In this document: positions 13,101 to 24,100 of the stretch, one piece after another | Layout: every line of letters begins with the position of its first letter | Numbering within the stretch: position 1 is the first letter of the stretch | DNA from: Medicago truncatula | Lineage: Eukaryota; Streptophyta; Magnoliopsida; Fabales; Fabaceae | Length of the DNA stretch: 64,000 bases | NCBI RefSeq assembly: GCF_003473485.1 | Contig: NC_053045.1 | Coordinates: 33,454,494-33,518,493 of the forward strand | Direction of reading: 5' to 3' | Position numbers and translations under genes: made by a program | Notes under the pieces: model-generated | Database searches by the model: none | Seen by the model: only the letters and a program-made list of their open reading frames with translations | What the model was told of the DNA's origin: nothing

Positions 13101-13628
13101 CTGAACGCAACCCCACAAAACCGGCTTGTGAGGCGAGGATTGCATCACAAACCGGTTTTGTGAGGCTGTGTTAGGCGCAACCACGATTTCTAAGAACTGG
13201 CGCTTTAAAAACATGTTTACGCATGTCATGTGCATGCCATGACATAACCATTATGGTGCCTTTAATTACCAAACTCCATGTCGGAGGTGGTGTCCGGTTG
13301 GTTATCAACTACCAAGAAGCTTTAAGATTAGATCTAGTCACCTGTTGCCTTTTCATTTTCTCCTCAAATGCTATTGCGGTAGCGCTAGGCAGGAAATGCT
13401 TTGAAATTTTAGATGTTCAGCATCCTATATTGATTTGAATTCATGCTTATTACCTAGAGATATCATTTCACAATCTATACCAAGGAAAACACTTTCATGA
13501 CATTTAAATTGATATTTGCTTTGGGTTGTTTTCAGAATCCGGAATCATGTTTATACACGGAAACACAATCTATACTTTCTTGTGATGGTTCACATCAGCA
13601 CACAAGGAGACTGTGTCCCTGTGCGTAG
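7157..13628 (+). CDS. Plant homologue of Golgi protein C12orf49/SPRING1 (UPF0454), ten exons
   Basis: Exons 7157-7322, 8134-8209, 8307-8379, 8456-8507, 8997-9058, 10202-10265, 11502-11559, 11658-11744, 12386-12479 and 13536-13628 all use GT-AG introns and join in frame to 274 aa. The ATG at 7157 begins just before a hydrophobic segment (about residues 9-25), which fits a signal anchor of a type II membrane protein. The rest is a Cys-rich luminal domain with motifs such as SRCCP, CHGCNLLSQCCNSYEYCVSCC, YCAGRC, CSLP-type spacing and a C-terminal LCPCA. This arrangement matches animal C12orf49/SPRING1, which supports S1P/SCAP-SREBP processing in the Golgi; plants lack SCAP/SREBP, so its partner here is unknown. 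Intron 6 holds a large hairpin and intron 9 a duplicated repeat. A possible 3'-UTR intron lies at about 13641-13808. Family recognition is from memory, without a search. Confidence 0.85.
7804..8110. mobile_element. MITE-like element in intron 1 of the SPRING-like gene
   Basis: Ends resemble inverted repeats (TGTTTGGTTCC against GAACCGAACACA), and the interior repeats AGAATTGATTTTG-type motifs. A second, more decayed stretch with the same motifs lies at about 7540-7790. The style matches the element at 741-1682. No clear target duplication was seen. Confidence 0.45.
10502..11372. repeat. Near-perfect long inverted repeat (hairpin) in intron 6
   Basis: The left arm (10502-10938) and right arm (10946-11372) are reverse complements separated by only TTGGTTC. 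Differences by eye are few substitutions, a 9-nt gap near the centre and about 12 nt near the outer end. Read inward, each arm carries a CACGTG/CCAAT pair, a TATAAAA box (10694 on the left), a pyrimidine-rich leader, ATGGCTGG (10845 on the left; CAT at 11048 on the right) and a following GTTAGT resembling a 5' splice site. It therefore looks like an inverted duplication of some gene's promoter and first exon. Host transcription would place the whole hairpin in the pre-mRNA. Confidence 0.95.
12645..13190. repeat. Two tandem copies of a dispersed ~250-bp repeat in intron 9
   Basis: The segments starting near 12660 and 12897 share CAACCCCACAAAA, a GTGAGGTGA-ATTGCCCCCAC stretch, TATAAACACTTGTTC and ATTGGGCTTGGTGCG-TATAAATGG in the same order. 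A third partial copy of the CCCCACAAAACCGGCTTGTG motif follows near 13107. A related copy sits in GCN2 intron 18 (31458-31632). I recognise this as a common legume repeat but cannot name the family. Confidence 0.8.
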
Positions 13629-15131
13629 CTTTTTTGCCTGGTAAGCTGTGGTCCCTTTTAACGTTGCTAATTTTTTTTTGTGATGTCAGAAATTAAAATA
13701 GCTTTCTTTATCAATTTGAAGTAGAAAAGAAAAAGAATTTTGTAAAATTGAAGTCATGTATGATGTTTTCTCTTGTAATGCCGAGTTGTTTGACTAATTT
13801 TCTTCAGGTGGAAAGTATCTAATTAATGTGCTTCCTCGTAAACTTAACTTCATTTTTGTTTTAAATTTTAAAAGTTCTGATGTGCTAGATTTTGTTGCAC
13901 TGGATGGGCGGTATCGAAGTGGCAACTCTTGTTTTGATGGTATGGAAGGAGGAAACCCGTGCAAAGCATCGACCTTGAGAAATTTAATATACCAATCCAT
14001 CAGCCTTTATGTTGTAAAATTTAGCTGATTAGCTTTTCCTTTCACAATTTGGAAAGAACGCTACTTCAGGCTGCATTTGGAAAATTTAGGGAGGATGAGA
14101 TAGAGACACAAGGGATATAGAATAGGCTAAATGGTAAAAAGGGTTACTTTCATGTTTTAATGAATTAACGATAGAAGAAATGTAAAGGTAATATGTTGCA
14201 TATCCAAATTTTAATACAAGTTCTTTTGAACTTTTTGTTTTTCAAAAGAATCTTAACTTATGGAACAAAGCTATTCTCATTTATTACACCAGTTTGGTGA
14301 AGAACGAAAGGCGAAAGGGAGAATGATACTTAGTGCTTTCTTACCTTTAATAAACCTTGCAACATCCTTTCCCCCCCATTTCTGTTTCTATTAAGCATTT
14401 TTTTGGATTTTGATTAGTAAACTATACTTTAATAGACGAATAATATACCTTACAGTCTTGCATATACATTTCTTTGTATTTGTACTTCATAGTGTCTAGT
14501 AACAGTTGGTTTTACTTCATCTTTCTCCCAATAACACCCAAGTTATGTGGGCAATGAAAGTATTGCACTAGTATTCTTCTTGATTATAAACACTCAGAAG
14601 TGACTGTAGTAACTAGCATAGTTCTTAATTGTTTAAAAATGTGAATTAAGATGTTAAATAGGTTTTGTTTTGGTGAGATGGGGGAATGAAAAAGAGAAAT
14701 TGAGCCATGGCGGGAAACTAAATTGAGTAACACTGTATTAATAAATAATCTATAGAAAATGCACAAGTTGCAGAAGTCAATTTTTGTCTGTGTCTGTTGT
14801 AGAGTTCCGTTGCAAGTTGCAACTGAAACAACAGTTGTCACTATAGAAACGGACGTTATAAACAAGATGGCAGGCTTTGTAATTTTGTCCATTATGTGCA
14901 CAAGGATTCACAATTCACATAACATTATTCTACATATAAGCCTTCAGTTTAATGAGTTTCTAAAATGCAAATATCATTATTAAGTAAAGAGAAAAAATAC
15001 AATTCAAGTAACTACCTTCATCTATTGATGATGAATGAACAATTACTATGTATATACGTAAAAATTAAAACACAAATTAAGTTACATTCTCTACGCACTC
15101 AGCAAGTTTATTGTGAAGTTTTCTGAACTCA
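13629..15131. other. 3' flank between the SPRING-like gene and GUN4
   Basis: This contains the 3' UTR of the plus-strand gene (extent unknown) and, near 15131, the 3' end of GUN4, so the two genes converge. An open frame at 13828-14028 contains no known domain. I see no further gene. Confidence 0.5.
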
Positions 15132-15926
15132 TCAGAAACTATAGTCTGTTTTGAAGATCTTGGTAGCCAATGGTTTAGATGAATCTTTTAACCCTTTGAG
15201 TGCTCCATTTCCCTCAGTGCTGCCAAATGAAACTTCAACTTCGTCTGGGACTGAATCAAAAGCTGGATGGTTAAAAATATAGCTTAGCAACTGTGTTCCT
15301 CTGAGTGCATTTGTCAGAGGTAAATGACCCTCTGGAGTGTCATCATTGAGCTCCCATATAAACTCTGTAGGAAAAGACCTATAGTTATATTGCTCCATTT
15401 CAGTGTCAAGCTTCTTCATCCAACCAACCTTGATGAAGAACTTGGTGAAGTCTTTTTTAGCCTTACCAAATAGTTTCTTTTGGACACTGTATCCAAATTT
15501 GTTGTCACTATGATCTCTCCACAGCTGGTCAATTGTTTTGAGGTCTTCTTCTGAGATGAACTGAACCTCTGAGAAGAAAACATAGCCGCGCTTCTGAGCT
15601 GCTTCGCCTGCTAAAACGATGAGAAGACGTCTTGTCTCTTCGTCGGCTTCTCGGAAGTTTTTGGCTGAGAGATGCTGCTGGAGGAGTTCAAAGGAGCTGG
15701 TTTGAGAGGTTGATGATGGTGTGGAGGATGTTGTTTGGGAGATAGAAAATGTGATAGAGGAGTTGGAAGAGGAAGAGTGGGAGAGGGTTATGTTGGTGGG
15801 GTTGATGGTGGTTGGTTTGAGGAAAAGTGAGGATGAAAGTGTGGATGGAGGAGCAGTTTCAGAAGGGTAGTAGTGGCGTTTGCTGAGAGAATGATGTTGA
15901 ATTGAGTGAAGAGAATTGGTTGCCAT
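15132..15926 (-). CDS. GUN4: GUN4, chloroplast tetrapyrrole-binding protein
   Basis: Single-exon 264-aa protein. Residues 1-70 are rich in Ser and Thr with almost no acidic residues, as in a chloroplast transit peptide. The GUN4 domain follows, from about residue 78 (FELLQQHLSAKNFREADEET) to about 225, with LWRDHSDNKFGYSVQKKLF, IKVGWMK, SFPTEFIWELN and PEGHLPLTNALRG blocks. GUN4 binds protoporphyrin IX and Mg-protoporphyrin IX and stimulates the ChlH subunit of Mg-chelatase, the first committed step of chlorophyll synthesis; it also takes part in plastid-to-nucleus signalling. Length matches the Arabidopsis protein. The first in-frame ATG opens directly into the transit peptide, so it is taken as the start. 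The downstream neighbour converges on it. Confidence 0.96.
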   Translation of the reverse strand: MATNSLHSIQHHSLSKRHYYPSETAPPSTLSSSLFLKPTTINPTNITLSHSSSSNSSITFSISQTTSSTPSSTSQTSSFELLQQHLSAKNFREADEETRRLLIVLAGEAAQKRGYVFFSEVQFISEEDLKTIDQLWRDHSDNKFGYSVQKKLFGKAKKDFTKFFIKVGWMKKLDTEMEQYNYRSFPTEFIWELNDDTPEGHLPLTNALRGTQLLSYIFNHPAFDSVPDEVEVSFGSTEGNGALKGLKDSSKPLATKIFKTDYSF

Positions 15927-16154
15927 TTAGTTCAGAGAGTATACTACAATGTTCTATTGTCAATTTAGGACAACAGAAGAGAAGGGTTATTGGAAGTGTG
16001 GTAGGAAAGTGAAGTAGAAGATGAATGAATGTGATGTGAAGAATTTCAAGGCTATGATATTGGGGCAATGTTGTGTGCTACGTTGCTTGAGTGTTTAGTA
16101 GGAGTAAGGAGATAAGGAATATGTGGGGAGGGACAGTGAAGGGCTCATCAAAAG

Positions 16155-16182
16155 TAATATAATAGGAGTTTGTGATTGGCTG
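16155..16182 (-). promoter_or_regulatory. Candidate core promoter of GUN4
   Basis: On the minus strand a CCAAT box (plus 16175-16179) precedes a TATTATATT element (plus 16155-16163) about 230 bp before the GUN4 ATG. Position and order fit a promoter, but AT-rich background makes chance matches likely. Confidence 0.3.
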
Positions 16183-17200
16183 AAATAGGGTGAGGTTGGA
16201 TCACACCCAATCTACCCCACATCACTCTCTAGTCTATACACACAATTAATTTCTTTACCCCCATGAAATAGACTTCTTTTCTTTTTTAAGAAACAAAATA
16301 TGGTTCATACCCTTTCTGCAAAATTGTGCTTGATATTTTAAGAAAAGGTGAAATAAGTCTTACATCATGCTCAAATTTATTTTCATCATTTAGAACAATA
16401 ACTCTTACTATTAGATCAAACGTGATATTAAGTGACTTATATGGTAAATTTGAAGTAGGAGTTTGGGGTTTGAATCTCAAACCCTATATATATTATGTAA
16501 TATTCCTACCAATCGAGATAAATTCAATTAATTTACTTGTACATATTAAACAAAACTATTTTAAATATAGTACAATATTCAATAAGTCAAATAACGCTCA
16601 TCACAATTCACAAGGGTAAATGAATGCACAAAAGATTTAGGAAAATATAAATAAAAAATAGTTTTTCTCTTTCTAGAACATACCACATGGCACACACTCG
16701 TTATACTCTTTTGATTTGGTTTCAGTTACAACCCCGCCATCCCAACTTTCACATAATGCAAGTTTATGACTAAAAAAATGTCCTTTATCTTCAGCCTTAT
16801 AAGAGATGTGTGTATTAAATTATGCACTCTCTTCTCGTGATAAATTAAAATGTGGATAGAGCAAGAATGAAGAAGAAAAACAACAACTTCAAATTGTAAT
16901 CGCAATGCAGGAACAATATTATACAAATATAAGTTTATTATCTGTAGTTTTCGAAGACATTATTTCGTGTTAATCATTTCATCAAAATCATATGCTTTTT
17001 AAAAACCTACTTTTTTTTTTTTTAAGAAATCAAAATAGGATATTAACAACGGCGATGAAAATTCCTCAGAGTACAAGATGTAAAAATCTACTTTAAATAA
17101 GATGAGTTCCTTCTTCCTCTTTTTTACATCATCCACCACTTCATTGGCCATTAAAATTTTATCTAGTATTTATCTCCCCTTAGCAAAATCAGATTGAGTT
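16183..17200. other. AT-rich sequence upstream of GUN4
   Basis: No gene recognised; short open frames on both strands have no domain. It probably contains distal GUN4 promoter sequence. Confidence 0.4.
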
Positions 17201-17396
17201 TCTGCAATACATTGCAAAATAAATTGTTGGATCTTGTGTCAAGGGACTGTTGCAAATTTTTGACCATGAAGAAGCTGAAAATGACCATAATTAGTTGCGT
17301 AAATAATTCTAAAGTGTGCGTGAACATACCAAACTTTATGTTGGATTTGCCCCATCAATTAATGCCAACCGGATGCAAATGAGTATCTTGGCGAAT
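17201..17396. repeat. Segment paralogous to 18479-18668
   Basis: The two stretches share TCTTGTGT-A-GG, AATAATTCTAAAG, GTGTGAACAT and ATGCAAATGAGTAT-type blocks in the same order, with a few gaps. They flank the Ty1-copia relic. The ancestral sequence may have been coding (both have Cys and Asn/Lys-rich open stretches), but I do not recognise a protein. Confidence 0.6.
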
Positions 17397-17858
17397 CCCT
17401 TCAGGATACAATGGAATTCTGGACGTGAATTGGACAATCATGTTAAACGTATCAAACAGTGATAGTTTACAAAATAAATTTCTCTCAATTACTCTACTGC
17501 ATTAGAGAAAAGAAGAAATGATTTAGAAATATTTGGGTAGAATTTTGACACATAAAATATAATTTATGCACCGTCTTTTTACCTTAATGTGTCTATGATT
17601 GCACAAAAACTCATATCGCTTAGTGAAGGGAAGCAACTTTTGAACCTTACAAATACGACTCACGATATTACATCAAATGGTTCATTGGTTTAGTGGCGTT
17701 ATGGGTTCAAACCCCATTAAACCTATTCTTTTTCATTTTTATAAAGTTTCATTTAAAATAATGAACATGCAATTAAAAAATGTGAAGTCTAAAAGCTAAA
17801 CTTATGAGCATGAAAAAAAAATCAACCAACACAACCACTGAACTAAGTGACACTTCTA

Positions 17859-18050
17859 TTAAAATATTATCATTGACATTTCCTCTTGGTCAACTGTTGA
17901 CTTTCTTGAATTGTCTCCTTCGAAAATTTTGTCGAGTCTCTCACATGCAAGATACTCGATCAAGTTGTTGTTCCAAGTTATATAGTTGTCCTCAGTTATG
18001 TTTGCAATTTTGAATTGACGCTTAACGTTGGACATTATTATATCAAGCAA
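17859..18050 (-). pseudogene. Ty1-copia gag N-terminal fragment
   Basis: A 63-aa open stretch contains the block NITEDNYITWNNNLIEYL, typical of the start of copia gag polyproteins (gag-polypeptide/UBN2 type). It lies just inside the LTR-like sequence at 18116-18414 on the same strand, the normal order. No protease, integrase or reverse transcriptase follows, so the element is truncated. Confidence 0.75.
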
Positions 18051-18115
18051 TAGTAAGCGCTTCCGATGAAATGATCGTGCTGATAACGTGATAAAAAACC
18101 AGATATTTGAATACT

Positions 18116-18414
18116 TGTTAGATGATATGTGAGAACTAATATGATGATATAAATTACTACCCTAATTATATAATACCACAAATATATATAATGCTAGGAT
18201 ATATCAAATTAAATAAATAAAGAGAGAAGAAAGCAGTATGATATATCTATATTTCTCAAAATGGTGCATCTTTACATGAACTAAAGTATGATATTTATAC
18301 TACCAAAGTTACCACTATTTTATGTATGAAATAATTTACATAACTATTCTAAGTTGGAATTCAGATAGATATTTTACATTACTATTATAAGTTGACATTG
18401 TAGATATTTCAACA
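18116..18414 (-). mobile_element. Copia LTR preceding the gag fragment
   Basis: On the minus strand the segment begins TGTTGAAATATC and ends CTAACA, and is followed by a leader with TTATCAGCACGA and then the gag start. This is the order LTR, leader, gag. The second LTR is missing from the window, so the boundaries rest on the TG...CA ends alone. Confidence 0.6.
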
Positions 18415-18478
18415 CAAATAGTAAGACATGTGTTTCATATAATTCTAAAATAATTTAGGTTTTTTCTAATTTCTTATA

Positions 18479-18668
18479 ACAACAACAATTTCATTATATC
18501 TTGTGTTAGGGGCACTGTTACAAAATTTATGCAAGAAGAAGATGAAAATGAGCATGATGATGATGATTGTACAAATAATTCTAAAGCGTGTGAACATGTC
18601 AAGTTTTATATTCGCTCCCCAACCCCCACTAATTTATGCCACCGGATACAAATGAGTATACCAGTGAA
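18479..18668. repeat. Second copy of the 17.2-kb segment
   Basis: Paralogous to 17201-17396 (shared blocks described there). This copy has a GATGATGATGATTG run giving an acidic stretch in one frame. Confidence 0.6.
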
Positions 18669-19857
18669 TGCTCTTCACAATTTTGACTCATAATTTTTAT
18701 TTTTTTTTGCCCCTTCTTTTGCAATTTTATATTGTATCATTTAAATCAATGAGCTGAACTTGTATCCATGCAATCAAACTGAACCACTACAATCGTGTAG
18801 TGCTATTTCTTATGAATGAAATAGGCAAGAAAAGCAAGAATTACTCTTATAAAAGTTAACAAAGTCTAGATAAAGGGAAAGGGCGAAATACATAGAGGAG
18901 ATGGAAATAAAATCAACGAACTTAGGTCTATTCTTTGCTTTTGTGCACTGAGATTTCGTAATAATAATCATTACCCTTTAACAATTATAAAAACCTTCCA
19001 AGTTTATATTATAGAAATTTCTCTCTCACACAAGTCTTCTTAACCTATTTGCACGAACTTTAGATAATACCGTACTTTATACATATATCCAATTTGATTC
19101 AAACGGGAGTGGTAAGTACCCCAACACTATGAATGAGTGTAATGTGGAATTCACAAGAAAGATGGTCCATGTTCTCAATATCTTAAAATCTTAAAGTTTG
19201 TTTAAAAAAAATCCTTAAAGTTTTGAATCGAGATGTATTGTCTCACCTTTTTTCTCGAAATAATGTAATGTTGTCTAACATAATTACTTGTTTTTTTAGG
19301 GGAATTAATTATTTGACTCAAATAACATATGCCTCTTCTATCATTTCGAGAAAAAAAAAAAAAACATATCTCTTCTATGATAAAAATCTTTGATTTTATC
19401 AACGAAGGTTTACTTAATTGATAAAAAGTTGACTCATTCGCAAGATAGTGAGTTTCATTTTCGATATCAATGCAAAAATTTCTTCAACGAGTGTGTTTAT
19501 TGAACTTTGAGGCCTGCTCAAATGCCTAATAAGTCTTCAAAATCCAATTCACCTAAACTTTTTGTTATAAAAACGTCTTCGATTTAAATCCAAGGTATGC
19601 AACAATTTAAAATTCTTATGAAAAATTTGTCTCTTATTTAAGTTTCACAAGACTCAAGAGATTATTCTTTGTCGTTGTGTTTGAAGGATATCCAATATTT
19701 AATTTTTAACTAATTCAATCCTTCAAATTTTTTTTATTGATGCAGAGAATGAGAATATTTTACTTACACAAGATGATTTTTCATTTTTGTATACTAAAAA
19801 ATATGAAAAATCTAAATCCCCTAAAAAAAAAAATTTGTATACTAAAAAAAAAAGTAA
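18669..19857. other. AT-rich intergenic sequence
   Basis: No gene, RNA or clear transposon recognised. A-runs and T-runs are frequent. Confidence 0.4.
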
Positions 19858-20216
19858 GGGGGTGTATTGGATCATGATTCTAAAAGATTTTAAAAGACTT
19901 TTTTATCATGAAAAAGTCTTGTGGTATTCAATCAAGACTCTTTCCAATTTAAAAAAAGTCTTGTGTTATTCAATCAAGATTCTTTGTCATTTAAAAAAAG
20001 TCTTGTGGTATTCAATCAAGACTCTTAATCACTTAAAAAAAGTCTAGTGATATTCAAAATCATTCAAATTTCAAAGGATTGTTTAATAAATCAGATTTTG
20101 ATGGATTTTGTGGGATTTTCTAGTGAAATTTTAGCATGAAAAAGTCTTTCATGAAAACATGAGATTTCTTAGGATTGTTTTTTTCTTTTAAGATTTTACT
20201 ATCTCTCCCTCATCTC

Positions 20217-20251
<35 letters not shown>

Positions 20252-20599
20252 GCTCTCCCGTATCTCTGATTCCTTCACTCTCTCTCTCTAGCTCTAGCTC
20301 TAGCTCTCCCGTAAAAAATAAAATAAAATAAATAAAAGAGTCTTTATTGAGATTTTGTGAAAGAGAGTGTGTTATGATATTTTTTTTTCAATTATTTCTT
20401 AAAATTCATAAAATCTGTTGAAATCTCTTGAAATCCATAAAATCATTTCAAATCCTTTAAAATCTTATGAATTAAATCCATTGAAATCCTTAATAGTCTT
20501 TTAAAATCATCAAAGTCATCAAAATCTTGCAAAGTCTTTTAAAATCCTCAAGACTTTTTTAAACAAAAATTGTCCTTTAAAATCCTAATCCAATACAAG
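19858..20599. mobile_element. DNA element with GTGTATTGGAT ends and internal tandem repeats
   Basis: The left end is GGTGTATTGGATCA and the right end ATCCTAATCCAATAC, its approximate inverse. Just inside the left end (19915-20045) a 42-bp unit, GTCTTGTGGTATTCAATCAA then GACTCTTTCCAATTTAAAAA, is repeated a little over three times. A CT-rich microsatellite with AGCTCT units lies at about 20200-20310. The right half carries reversed AAAATCTT/AAATCC motifs. No coding capacity. Confidence 0.6.
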
Positions 20600-20655
20600 T
20601 AATATAAAACTTTGTTAGAATTATAAACACCAGTACCAAAAAAGAAAAAAAAAAG

Positions 20656-20960
20656 GCAAAATTACACTTTTAGTCCCTTAACTTAATTTCAGGTAACAAT
20701 TTGATCCTTTATTTTTTTTTTTCATTTCAATTTGGTCCTTTTTGTCCATTTTCATATGAATTTTTAAGTTTAAAATTTATGATTTTATTTTCTTATGGTC
20801 TTTCAATCTTCAAATCTATGACCCTCGTCTATGTTTGCATAAGAATATTAGATTTGAAGCTTGAAAATGTATATAAAAATGGACAAAAAGGACCAAATTA
20901 AAATGAAAAAAAAGATAAAGACCAAACTGTTATTTGAAATTAATAAATGTAATTTTGAAT
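20656..20960. mobile_element. Foldback MITE just upstream of GCN2
   Basis: The left part (AAAATTACACTTTTAGTCCC, then CAATTTGGTCCTTTTTGTCC) is mirrored by the right part (GGACAAAAAGGACCAAATT, then AAATGTAATTTTG). The element ends about 210 bp before the GCN2 start codon, so it may overlap the promoter. Target duplication not resolved because the flanks are A-rich. Confidence 0.7.
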
Positions 20961-21018
20961 AAAAAAAAAAAAAAGAATTATACAAAATACAAACATTTCC
21001 CCTTCCTTCCTCTGTAAC

Positions 21019-21039
21019 ATGGTGCTGCTGATGCAATGA
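21019..21039 (+). promoter_or_regulatory. Short upstream ORF before GCN2
   Basis: An ATG 151 bp before the main start opens a six-codon frame (MVLLMQ) ending in TGA. Whether it lies in the mRNA depends on the transcription start, which the sequence does not fix. Confidence 0.3.
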
Positions 21040-21169
21040 AGCGCCACCTTCTCTGACTACACACACACACATTTCGTCATTCTTCAATTTCTCGTCAATA
21101 TCTCGTAATTGCCATTGGTGCTTCATTCTTCCACTCGCTCGTTTTGATCGAAGCTTTCTGAATCAATCA

Positions 21170-24100
21170 ATGGGGAACAAGAAGAAGAAAGGAGGTGGCG
21201 GAGGAAGAAGAAACAAAGCAAGAACACCTTCTTCCAAAGACCACCACACTTCTCAATTCCGCAACGATGACGATAACAATGAACAACTCTCCGAAGAAAT
21301 CACTGCACTGTAACTAACTTCACTTCAACTCATTCATTTCGATACAATTCATATTTAATTCGTTTCTTAATTTTTTATTAGGTGTTCAATTTTTCAAGAG
21401 GATTGCCAAATTATTCCAAAATCTCCACCTCAAATTGTTATTAAGCTCAGGTTTGTTTCTTTCGCTTCATAATCTTGATTAGTTAATTAGGATCGGATAA
21501 ACGACTTATTTGCAGCTTACGACACATGTGTTTCTCATGATAGGAGCTTATGTATAAGCTATTTATTTCTATAGTAAAAGTTGAAATGAAGTTAAATTGT
21601 TTTTGTATAAGCTCTAAGCTATTTTTATAAGCTATCTTATCAGAACTTATGAAAATAAGCTGAAAACAACTTATGAATAATGCCATAAGTTGTTTTCGCA
21701 AGTTCTCCCAAATAGTCTCACAAAACTTATAAGCTCAAATAAGCCAATTCAATCATGCTCCTAATTAATTACTCAATCAATTAATTAACTAACTAATTAA
21801 TTAATTAATGGTGATATCATATTGTTATTGTTGTTGTTATTATTATTATTATTATTATTTTAATCATCAATGTTTCACTTCTGTTTGAAATTGAACAGGC
21901 CTTACTCGAATGACATGGGTTATGAAGATGTGGATGTTTCCGCTCTTCTTGTTGTCAGGTATGTTACGAGATTTCTTCAGTTAGAATAACAACCTGTTCA
22001 AAAGAGTTAAAAAACAATAAACACAACCGATGAACACCTGATATTTGTTAATGAAGTTTGGCCAATTACGCCCACGTCTCTGACTGCAGTTCCTTTGTGT
22101 TATCACTGAAAGACTAGGGTTTACAGTGTACACTTGTTAGTATTTATGAGCCACACTCAACAATTTTCATGAATCACAGACTTCAGACATGACACTGACA
22201 TGTAAACACCGATAATAGTTTAAGAAAATGGAAACGGTTGAATGTGATGCAAATGCATGTGTCAGTGTCTACCTTCAATCTTAAGTGTCTGTGCTACGTA
22301 GTTTGCTTTCTATTTTTGTTTCTGAAGAAGGGGATCTTTGTTGCTATTAAGTCAATCATTGTTTTTCGCTCTTTTTTTTGGCTAGGTGCTTGCCTGGGTA
22401 TCCTTTCAAGTGTCCCAAGTTGCAGATTACTCCCGAGATGGGTTTATCACAAACTGATGCTAATAAACTTTTGTCTCTCCTCCTTGATCAGGTGCTTGCC
22501 TGTTCTTTTGGTATTAACTATTGTTTCACAGTTAATTCGTGATGTATTCTTTGTTTGAGTGTGGCAAGGGTGATATATTCTTTGTTGTGTGTAAAATGTA
22601 GTGATCTTTTGTTCTTGCCATTTTCCAGGCCAATTTAAATGCTAGGGAGGGACGAGTAATGATCTTTAATTTAGTTGAGGCTGCTCAAGAATTTCTGTCT
22701 AGAATCGAGCCTATTGCCAAACCAACTGAATCTGTGAGCTTACTGTTACTTACATGCTATTTTCTGTTAAGCTATTCTAACTATTATTATTCATTCGTTT
22801 TATTATTATTCACTGAAGGTTGTAATCATAAAATCAATATTAGTTAGTAATTTGTTTTTAAAAGAAAAGAAGATTGTAGATGTCAGTGTTGATGTTCTTT
22901 AATTTCTTATATAATTTTTGAGTTTTGATCAATCATTTATTTATATGAACAAGTTAATTTTCTACTTAAACTGATGGTGCTATGCTTCTATCCTCCGATT
23001 GTAGAAGTTTTCACACTCAACTACAGAGGGCAAAGATGAATTGTGTCCCAAGGATATGGCATCTTCAAATAAGAATAGATCTTTTGTTTATGGTTTCATC
23101 GACCTTTTCAGTGGCTATGGAGAGTCCTGGAATTGGGGTTTTGGAATTGATGAACCTGCTGTAAAAATTTCTTCTCTTCCTTCCTCTAAGTTAGATGCCT
23201 CCAAACCACGAATAGAAGCTCGGGAAAAAAAATCTGATAGCAAGGAAAACCCGTTCATATTGCAAGAACTTCCTGCCAAATTAGATACTGTCGGAGAAGT
23301 TAGTGAAGACAATAACAATAATAGCTCAACTTTGACTCATTCAAGTAGATCTCTGGATGGTTTTGTAGGGGACGACAATGAAGGTGAGAAAGAGGTAATG
23401 TAAAGGACATGATTTGCTTGTTGTAAGGGTCGTGTATTGTTTGTTGGACATCAGTAATTATTTTTTATTCTTTTTTTCCTATATATCCTATGTTAAGAAC
23501 TACTCTTGTTAAATTTATTATTTATAACTGGCCAGAATTATGTCCCTAACTGTTGAAATTGACGAGTCTTTCAATGATTTTTGGACTTTTGGTATCTTGC
23601 TTTCCACCTGAACAAAAAAATGGTAATGATAATGATAATGGTCATGGATTTTTAGGAAAATGAGTTAAGCAATTTGATCAGATGGTGCACAATATTTGAT
23701 GTAATTCCTGAAAGGTTTAATGCATCAGATTGTTGAATTTTAATTAAGCACACGAAGACGAACAATGCAGATCATGTAGTTTAGAAGTTCTTGACCTTTG
23801 TTTTTGTCTGGATTTGTAGATTTGACGTTTGAAATAATTGCACAATAAATGAGTTAAAATCAGAAAAATGTTAATGTTATAGAGGGATGGAAATGTAATA
23901 TAAATGTCTGTATGTCATCCTATGTCAAGATATAATCATTGGTCCTGATAGGAAAAGCCTTACCTGATTACTCTTTTTAAACCCAGACCTACCTGGATTT
24001 TTAGGCTCATACTTTTTATGCGAGAGTCCCAGGTTTGTTCAAATGAACTAATTAAAGATAACTTGAATTGATATATACGAGGAAATTCCTTGAATTGATG

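Noticed and set aside
17680..17725. tRNA-like GGGTTCAAACCCC stretch
   Set aside because: A T-arm-like palindrome only; no acceptor stem or anticodon arm can be folded around it.
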